The notes beneath the pieces were generated by a model, which did not search any database, was not told where the DNA came from, and was given only the letters and a program-made list of their open reading frames with translations. Shown one piece after another: positions 55,936 through 64,000 of a DNA stretch of 64,000 nt. Source of the DNA: Saturnia japonica (Eukaryota; Arthropoda; Insecta; Lepidoptera; Saturniidae); assembly GCA_033032175.1 (NCBI GenBank), contig CM065309.1:7378001-7442000 (forward strand), in the 5' to 3' direction. The position numbers and the translations under genes were made by a program. Position 1 is the stretch's first letter, and every line of letters begins with the position of its first letter.

Positions 55936-58865
55936 GTCGGTTTTTTTTTATTTTATTAAACTATTTTTATTTAGATACAGTTCACAAGTATTTTTATTTG
56001 TTCCGCGATTTATGCACATTTCTTATCGAAGAGTGGTTATAGAATCAGGACAACAAAGTACATTTCCGTGTTTCTACATTTAAGTATTAGTAAATTCAGG
56101 GAACGAGCATCATTAATGTTACCATTATGACATCGAGTCATAACACATAAACAAATGTTTTTAAACTATCATCTGAGAATATTATCGCAAAAATTTTTTT
56201 CAAGATGCAATTTGTAACAAATAGCTAACAAATGTTTTTTTTTTAAATCATGATACATTACAACAGCATATTTTGTTGAATAAAAACTATTAGCTTCTCA
56301 AAATATAATAAATGTCTGAAACACCAGCACAGGATAGCTGACAAAGGATCCGTTGAGATGCGAGCTCGGACAATTTGTAAGAGATGGTCAGATAAAGACG
56401 TGCTTTGTGGATCTTTAAGAGGGATTTATTCTAACTTAAAGGCTCCTTCGAATTGTTACCGATTTAGCAGTATTGGATAATATTTTTATAACATACCACT
56501 ATTATAGCCAAGTAATAGGCATTTTAATTTATACTTTCAAGTATATAATTTACATGTACGTACATTTTTGGAAATTACATTATAAAGTAGATTCTCGAAT
56601 ATTATACGAATATTTAGCACGTTTTAGAGTATAAATAATCTAACAGCTGTGGTGATAGTTAAACGGATTGTTAATAGATGGCGCTTCGAATATATTTTCA
56701 GTAGCGTCGACACGTCATGCCAGTTCTAATGAAAAAGTTTTTAATAACTTTATCAACAAAAACATTAATTTTAAACTTTGTTTCGTCAATAACGGGGAAT
56801 ATACACTTTAAAATTATATTACAATAATTAGTTTTGATGAAGAATTAAGGGAGGTAACGCGATGCCAGGAAAAAAACCACTTTTTAAAATATTATTTGTG
56901 ATGTAATTACTTTTTTCCCAGCACCCTCATGGTATTAGAGATAACAACACCAAAAGATCCGTTTAAAGTAATTTCGGGTTTTGGTAAAATATTAAATAAA
57001 GTAGTACACAAATAAACGTACAGGTACAAAGTCGAAACACATCTCGGTAGAACATAATCTCAAAATCAAGACGCTTGCAAAAGCGACATGTGTAATTTCA
57101 GGCAAACGGATAAAAGTGCTATTAAGATAGTGGGATCGTTACAGCAACCTTCAGTGATCTTGATTAAGATGTTGGTTTCTTTATTTATATAAAACTCAAT
57201 ATACGGGATAGTAAATTATATCTTAGTAATAATTACGAAACCCTAAAACACAAGTAATGTTAACAAAATTTAAAAGAAAAGTTTTATTGTATTAAAATGT
57301 TATTACCATTTTATAATAAAATTACATCATAAAGACGAAGTACTTTTATCCCGAGTTTTTAATGATATTATTTTCTTCTTGTTTAATTTGTCTACATGAA
57401 ATAAAAGATTCTTGTTAGAAAGAATTTCAAATAAACGGCAGCCATATTTAAAGGCTGCAATAAAAATATATCTCCAGTTTCATGGTTCTAATAAAACGAA
57501 ACCTTCATTCTATTCTATTTAACGTTTCCTATAAAAATGTTTACAAATAAAAATTAAATACAATAAAGGCTTAACTTTCCAAATGAAGAGAAACATTTAT
57601 TACTTATGGGTTTTTATTTTCTTTTGTAATGAGCTAGAATATATGTTTTTTATATGCATATAAAAGATGTAAACTATTTTATTCGTACTAGAAATGTTAG
57701 CAACGTCATTTATAAATATTTATATATCATTGTCAATTATTTATTTATGTATTTATTATCAATTTACCGAAGATGAAAACAATCAAAGCCTGTATTTAAA
57801 GTGAACGGCAGTATAAGAAAAATTCCCAAAACTTTTCAACCACAATTAAGATTAAGAAAACTTGATCAAGTTATGTTTGTCCGTAACAAAAAAACCTTTG
57901 ACATTACTGTAAAAGAATGACTTCTTAACAAACCTCCCTTCAGCCGTCATTATAAAATTCTCGTGTGAATTTCACCAAGATTGCGCCGGACACTTTCCTT
58001 TCATTTATTCATAAGCAAAGGCGAACTGGAACAGCTCGAAAAATACGTGCCTACCTTAACCTTAATAATTTACGAGGAACGTCAAAAACTAAGGTATTGA
58101 GGTAGCCTGATAGTAGTAGACTTTTTCATATGGTACTACTGTCTGTATACTTGGAATAAGTATAAGTAAGTAGGTTTGAAAAAGTAAATAAAATTAGTCA
58201 TAATATATTATTGTATTCGCTGGCAATGCAAGAGGAGTGTAATTTTTTAAATTAAAACATTTGAAGATTCCTTCTTGAATATTTCTCAAAGCAGTTACAT
58301 AAGAGAAGTAGTCAAGGAGTTACACAGTATAAACATTCAAAGAAGGATCATAATATCTTTATCATTCCCCTAATCTTGTTTTCTACTTGTTTCTATAAAT
58401 AATATTATGTTATTCAATTATATCTTATTTTTATATTATAGTATATTAATTGCTAATTTACTCTTTTTTTATTTTATTAATATTTAATTGCTATATACCA
58501 TTGAATAAACATGACAACATTACGTAATTAGGGTTAAGGGGTATCAAATAACATTTCTTATCTCAAATATTGTTCAAAACCACGAGAAAATTCGCACGCA
58601 TTATACGTATAAATAATCAAGAATTTTTTTGTAAAGCATAGTGCAAAAAAAATTAAGAGTTCTCGTTTAACTAAGATTTGATATTGATTTACTATAAAAG
58701 ATTAATTTATTATTATACTATGCCATATAAATAACCATAATTCGAAGACTGTGAAATTGGTTATTATATCAGTGTTATTGAAACATTGACATAATTAATC
58801 AACATTTTCATTATAATTATGCACAAATTAAATTGAAAGATGATACATTTTACAAGTTTGCAAAA
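55936..58865. other. AT-rich intergenic sequence, no gene
   Basis: No coding frame, RNA gene or element ends recognised. Confidence 0.4.
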
Positions 58866-58868
58866 TTT

Positions 58869-59125
58869 AGCCTCGTTAGCCTAATGGTCGTAAGCACAGA
58901 CTACTATGAGCGAGGTCCTGGGTTCGAATCCCAGGTTGAGCAAACTGTTATTGGGTTTTTCCTATGAAATTCTCAGTAGCAGCTCGGAGTTTGGTTTCGT
59001 GCCCGATTAATGGCAATAGGCTCGCCCCCTATTACATGGGACCTAAAAACATATTCGGCGAACTATGGGTGTACATTAGTACACCTCTGCCTAACCCTTC
59101 GTGGAATACATGCATGATGGTATGT
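58869..59125 (+). mobile_element. tRNA-derived SINE, plus strand
   Basis: tRNA-like head 58869-58941 with gcctcgttagcctaatggtc (A-box region) and gggttcgaatccc (B box), then ctgttattgggtttttccta, ggcaataggctcgcccccta and acctctgcctaacccttcgt. Same family as 26306-26566. The 65-codon frame inside is present in both SINE copies and is not a gene. No clear target duplication (perhaps tgcaaa). Confidence 0.8.
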
Positions 59126-60535
59126 CATTTCAACGATAACTGCAATATAATATGCAAATGAGCTTTTATTTCTATTTAATGTTAACGTACTTCGCAGCTG
59201 ACTATGGATTTAATAGCTGTCATACGTTTTGATTGAAATTAATTAACAACTCACGTCAAAATCCGTTAGGCTCCCTTAATTATTATTCACTATATTAAAG
59301 CCGTCACTAAAATATCCGCATTAATAATTGTAGATATTTGACATGACTTTTATTATGTTAACGAAGTTACCTTGACGAGCGAAATGGAACAAGCTGAAGC
59401 TTTTAAACAAGGTACCTATTTCCTTTATTTAATCATGACTGATGGATGCCACGCTAAGGAAAACGTAATCTACACAGGTACTTGCGTACCGTTGAGTGGG
59501 AAATTAGCGAGAATCCTTACCGAGTGTATGAAATATTAAGCCTATTAATTACAGATCACAAAAGACTCGCGCAGTAAGCGCTGTCATGACGGAGGCTTAA
59601 ATATCTTAATGATCATGTGATCCGCATTCTCGGGAGGTTTGTCAAGTTTACGAAATGTATTTGGTGTGTACCTACCAATTTAGTGCTTAGAATAGAATAA
59701 ATAGAATGTATAAAATTTTACGGAATCAATAATATGGTCATATTTGATAATAAAATATGTCTTAAAATATTAAATATGAATCCACCGTTTTAATATCATA
59801 TTTATTATTAGTTTACATGGTGTTGTTAAATATTCATAAAACGAATGTCAACTACAGTATGAGCACAGAATAGTAGTAGTATGTGCTAGTCCATAATCTT
59901 TTTACATCTTCTGCATATTTATCATTACAGCCTAGCTTAGTTAAAGGGTAATTAACTATATGTAGAAACGTGTTTGAAATATGTATATAGATGAATAGGT
60001 ATTCTGCAAAGGAGCATTATTTGGCAAGGTAATGTTTGTGATCCGCCCCCCAATTACAAATTTCGCCAAAGCAACATAAATCAGATAGCAGAAGATTGTA
60101 TCATGTACCAACCATAATCTGAATCTGCTAATCTGAGGACGATATTTAACTATTTCTGCTATTTCTTTGATCTTGCGAAATACGTAATTAGGGGCCCGTT
60201 TTGCTCTTTATGTAATTAAGTTCATTAATTACTTTGAAGTTGCCTCTAAAAAAATAGTAATGTCCTAATTTTTGCGATGTACGGATTTTTACTAAACGTA
60301 ATTAATCATTTTGCATGTGAAATTTATAATTATTTTATTTACTTATTTATATTACAAAAGACTATACAATGTATGTTTTGTTGCAGTAATTTATTATCCA
60401 ACCAGTGTTAAACATTTTCAAATTATTTTCGGAGTTTTATCACCTTGTAAAGCAATGGCTAACTAATTCCAGATGCTTATCGGAATTTATGTACCTAATA
60501 TGAGATTTTGTTCATTCATGTTTTTATGGAATTCT
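59126..60535. other. AT-rich intergenic sequence, nothing recognised
   Basis: No gene or repeat with ends. Confidence 0.4.
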
Positions 60536-60539
60536 TGCA

Positions 60540-60790
60540 CTAAATTTATACATTATTATATTCATTCAAACACGCACTTTCAGTCTTGCCGAGCGTTTGA
60601 CATAGAATAATGGACCGCACGATCACTAAACGAAAATATGAATTATGATAAATCATAAAGTTTTGAAATGTAGCTTACATACTTTTATTGAGTTATTTAC
60701 CAAATACATGAAAATGATATCTCTGCTATTATTTATGATAATTTGCTGAGGACTTTCAAGATTTATTGAACTTGTTAATAATAGGAACAA
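60540..60790 (-). repeat. Unclassified dispersed repeat, copy 2 of 2
   Basis: Reverse complement matches 4650-4862: landmarks gatcgtgcgg, atttatcataattcatattt, taagctacatttcaaaac, gttcaataaatcttgaaagt. Confidence 0.55.
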
Positions 60791-61396
60791 TAATTATCTC
60801 TATTATTTTATTTATTTAGGTGTATAACCATTGTACATTCTTTTAATAGATGCATTGTTATAAAAATAAAATTGAAGAAGAATTAAAACAATTTCATATT
60901 TATTAAATGTAAAGGTTAATAAAAATAAGGAAAATAGTGTCGATAAACACTAATTACATACATCAAGGTAAAAAAAAAACTTTTAAACCCCCACTACATT
61001 ATTTTTTGAATGATCTTAAGGAACACTCTCAAATAAGTCACATTTCAACCAAAAAAACTTATTCAAAGTCGGTTTAACCGTTTGGGAACTATGAAGGCAA
61101 ACACATACAAACATACACACACCATATACAAAGATACTTATTATCTTAAATTTCTAACACCTCAGTTTATGCCTTGGGTTTACAAATTATAGAAGGAAGT
61201 GAGCATAAATTTCGAACTATGAAGAAATGCAAATAATTTCATTAAAGACATACAGTGTTTGTTTGAATGTGTAACCTTCAATCACGCTTAAACGACTGCT
61301 GGATAGATTGTAATGTTTAGCATAAATTCAATTATGGAATAGGAGACATAAGATACGTAAGTTCCATCATTTTATTGTCCAACAAAGTAATAAGTA

Positions 61397-61450
61397 TGTA
61401 GAAGAACTATTGCAAAGGGAGGATCCTCCCTTTGCAATAGCTCTTCTACA
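61397..61450. repeat. 54-bp near-perfect palindrome
   Basis: Arms of 27 bp meeting at ggatcc (centre 61423/61424) with a single mismatched pair: tgtagaagaactattgcaaa ... tttgcaatagctcttctaca. It begins TG and ends CA, and is directly followed by a primer-binding-site-like sequence. It would form a long hairpin with no loop. Confidence 0.95.
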
Positions 61451-61932
61451 TTGGTGACCCCGAGCATGAACGTCAGCGCAACCTTCTTCGCACAGCTACA
61501 TCGTGACGTCATCATCACTTCCACAAGCTTTCGAGCAGCGAGTCATACAGCCAGCCAGCATCCACGGCTACTACGGGTATCCTGACCACCAGCATGCAGC
61601 GGACGGCGCATTCCTAGTCATCACCCACAGCCTTCTCAGCGACCTTGGCACAGCACACTGCACTTCGGCCGGTCAGCAAGCAGAGACGCACTTCTCTCCT
61701 GGTCGACGCAGCACTGCAACACTCCGAATCACTGGAGCATTTTTGCAGCATCACCCCGACTCACTGGGCATCACCCCGACTCACTGGGGCATCACCGCAG
61801 ACAGTTCCGACTCACCGTGAACTATGCGGCTTCTGGTTCCGACTCACTGGAACATTCCACTGGCCCGGCAAGCATCACAAGATGTATCGACGACTCAACC
61901 TGCTATCGACCTCCGGTCTCGGAGAGGAGTGA
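61451..61932 (+). mobile_element. Small LTR retroelement internal region (leader only)
   Basis: Starts attggtgaccccgagcatga shortly after the LTR-like CA, as a tRNA primer-binding site would, and ends with a purine-rich tract ggagaggagtga before tgtagcgaca, like a polypurine tract and 3' LTR start. Between them only 482 bp, GC-rich, with tandem copies of tcaccccgactcactggg at 61745-61795. No gag-pol motifs; the overlapping 105- and 95-codon frames are low-complexity. Suggests an internally deleted or TRIM-like element. Superfamily not determined. Confidence 0.45.
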
Positions 61933-62100
61933 TGTAGCGACATCTACAAGTAAGTTACAACAGCAAAAAATAAATTATTATCTAAACTAAAATCATTATA
62001 TCCGAACCGGGCTACACCAACCAGCCAATTGTTACCTATAATTAGGATAAAGTCATTAATTAGTATAAATTATATAACATTAATAAATATTTTCGGAATT
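61933..62100 (+). other. Possible 3' LTR start and AT-rich flank
   Basis: tgtagcgacatctacaagta after the purine tract resembles the 5' end of an insect LTR. The far end is not identified and there is no matching sequence left of the palindrome, so a complete LTR pair cannot be shown. Confidence 0.3.
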
Positions 62101-62104
62101 TATT

Positions 62105-62283
62105 TCATACTAGCAAACCCACGCGTTACTGTATCGCTTTGGAGTCCATAGGGAACATTGATGCAATAGCTACCAAACATTACAGGATCATCCGCTGAGT
62201 TAATATGAAGATTATCTGAAAATTTCATCAAAATCGCTCCATCCGTTTTGGAGTCCATAGGAATATACAAACATCGATTTTTA
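62105..62283 (-). repeat. Dispersed repeat of the 'gtttggagtccata' type, copy 2
   Basis: See 27255-27425. The DD41D copy 3 is inserted in its AT-rich end (…gatttttaTA^tacaagg). Confidence 0.45.
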
Positions 62284-62285
62284 TA

Positions 62286-63594
62286 TACAAGGTGTCCAGA
62301 AAGGGTATCGGGTATTTGTTTTCGCGCCATATTCGAAACGGGGCGTCTAAAGGGTGCGGGGAGGGGTTCGTGGCGTCCGCCATTTTGTGGAGTTTTAGTC
62401 ACGATGGAACAGTACTCGGGGACGCATCGCGCATTTTGCGTACGAGCGTATTATCGTAATGGTGATTCAATAGTGACTGCTCAACGTCTCTATCGTGCGG
62501 AATATCGTACACGCCACGCGCCAAGTGACGATATCATTAGGAAATGGATCAGGATGTTCGAGAATACAGGTGCGACAGTTAAAATTCAAAACTCTGGTCG
62601 TCCTCGTTCAGTTCTTGATGAAGAAACAATTGAAGAAGTTGAGGCGTCGGTTCGTCAAAATCCGTCTTTATCCATCCGAAAGCGAAGCCAAGCGTTGAAC
62701 ATCAAAAAATCGTCTTTACATTCGATTTTAAAGAAAGACTTACACATCTAAAAGCCTATAAAATTCAATTGGTTCAAGAATTGAAGGATACGGACTATGC
62801 TAATCGACTGAATTTTGCGAACGAAATGCTGCAGCGATTTAACAACTTTAACAACATACTGTTCAGTGACGAAGCAAATTTTCACCTGAATGGTCATGTT
62901 AATAAGCAGAATTGTCGGTACTGGGCAGTGAAGAATCCGAGACGAAAGCATGAACGACCCCTGCATAGCCCAAAGGTCGTTGTTTGGGCCGCTATGTCTG
63001 CTAAAGGCATAATTGGTCCTTATTTTCATGAAGATCAACGAGGCCGAGCAATTAATGTGAATAGTGACCGTTATTGCGATATGTTGCGAAATTTTTTGGT
63101 CCCAGAGTCGCAGGAGTTTGCAGGTTTCAACTCAAGAACGTGGTTCCAGCAAGATGGGGGCACTTGCCATACCTCAAATGACTCAATGGAAGTTGTTAAC
63201 GAATTATTCCCTAATAAAGTCATTTCGCGAAGGGGTAACATCAACTGGCCTCCCAGAAGCCCCGACCTTAGCCCGCTTGACTATTTTGCATGGGGATACT
63301 TTAAAAGTAAGGTTTATCAAAACAATCCTACGAATCTAACCCAGTTAAAGCAAAACATCAGGTCAGAAATGGCAGCAATATCGATAGCTATGTGTCAACG
63401 TGTTATCGCCAATCTTCGTTTCCGTTTAGAAGAGTGCCAGCAACGTAACGGTCATGATTTGGATAACATCATCTTTTCCAAATAATTCTCCAATTCATAT
63501 GCTAATAATGAACAATAAACTTTTTTATTGCATACAAATAATTTTTGTTTCATTGAACTTACAAATACCCGATACCCTTTCTGGACACCTTGTA
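62286..63594 (+). mobile_element. Tc1/mariner DD41D element, copy 3
   Basis: 1309 bp, the same perfect 34-bp TIRs as the copies in the beat intron, TA flanks at 62284-62285 and 63595-63596. The flanks are unrelated to those of copies 1 and 2, so this is an independent insertion. Roughly twenty substitutions by eye from copy 1. Confidence 0.95.
62404..63485 (+). pseudogene. DD41D transposase with 2-bp frameshift
   Basis: Begins MEQYSGTHRAFCVRAYY. Two extra bases near 62742-62747 (acttacacatc versus acttacatc in copy 1) break the frame at KKDLH; the remainder is open from 62769 to 63485. Codon 168, a stop in the other copies, is CAG here. Catalytic Asp persist in LFSDEANF, QQDGGTCHT (A to G next to the Asp) and SPLDYFAW. 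The lesion is different from that of copies 1/2. Confidence 0.9.
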
Positions 63595-63596
63595 TA

Positions 63597-64000
63597 ACAA
63601 GAAGATTTTTCTTTCACGTTAATAATAATCGGAGTAATTTCGACATTATAAAATAGGTACAAAAAATACAAGAGTATTTGTTACTTTAATTAAAATGTAG
63701 TGGTAAATATTACCTAATCAAGAAATTTTATTCTCCATTACCATTTTATTGCTTAGCGTGCTTGTCGTTTTCTTTACTAATAACAGCTATCAGCTGATAA
63801 TGATAATAAATGTCTTGGGAGGTGTCGCATTTTATATTATTTTAACACGCAAAGGAATTCGATTTATAAATTAGAAATCTCTAAATCTTTTATTTACTTT
63901 CATACAATTAATTAGATAAAGTCACACGGGAAGTGAAGTGAAAATTTGGAAATGAGTCGTATAGAATCAAAAGCGACAAGGTAGGTCTAAATTGAAATGT
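63597..64000. other. AT-rich flank, nothing recognised
   Basis: No coding frame or repeat ends seen up to the window edge. Confidence 0.4.

Noticed and set aside
58869..58941. tRNA gene
   Set aside because: The A- and B-box sequences and tRNA-like start are followed by the body of a known type of SINE, and the same head-plus-body unit occurs at 26306-26566 and 43303-43488. It is a SINE head.
58964..59161. 65-codon gene, similar to a frame at 26288-26473
   Set aside because: Both lie within copies of the same SINE body; similarity reflects the repeat.
1..64000. CRISPR array, prokaryotic operon, prophage or integrated virus
   Set aside because: No regularly spaced repeats, no ribosome-binding-site-led gene strings and no viral structural or replication genes; introns, SINEs and Helitrons show an animal nuclear genome.

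Overview
This is a strongly AT-rich, repeat-dense window of an insect nuclear genome, almost certainly a moth or butterfly. Three things point there. The only host gene I can build is a beaten-path (beat) family immunoglobulin-domain gene split over long introns. The SINEs are of the tRNA-headed type common in Lepidoptera. Helitron-like elements with TC...CTAG ends and A/T flanks are abundant. There are no operons, no CRISPR array and no rRNA or true tRNA gene.

Host gene (about 13.0-31.2 kb, + strand): five exons with phase-compatible junctions (13041-13246, 18369-18504, 19692-19825, 28082-28286, 30970-31064) encode two Ig-like domains and a hydrophobic C-terminal tail, about 257 residues. 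The signal-peptide exon and promoter were not found. The last intron appears to be GC-AG. The third intron has been inflated by a 2.5-kb tandem duplication that copied the end of exon 3 together with a whole DD41D Tc1/mariner element and part of a composite DD34D mariner.

1-13 kb is intergenic or upstream: a hAT transposase relic, several Helitron-like elements (one inverted pair with a head-to-tail neighbour), a Harbinger-like element with TAA target duplications, and a decayed LINE reverse-transcriptase tail.

32-43.5 kb is a dense transposon pile-up. A 2.2-kb block (itself hAT, LINE and other repeat debris) occurs twice. One copy is flanked by a 162-bp direct repeat and a short iterated filler, as if inserted by break repair, and its right end stops 7 bases inside the mariner terminal repeat that borders the other copy, so the direction of copying can be read. 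Next come a minus-strand mariner split by a Helitron-like element, and a LINE nested in a SINE.

43.5-64 kb is mostly AT-rich sequence with scattered repeats: a diverged DD41D relic, a SINE, unclassified dispersed repeats, the remains of a small LTR retroelement next to a 54-bp palindrome, and a third DD41D copy near the right end. All transposase and reverse-transcriptase frames seen carry at least one frameshift, stop or truncation. I found no new multi-gene system; the most informative items are the duplication structures, the composite mariner and the beat gene structure.
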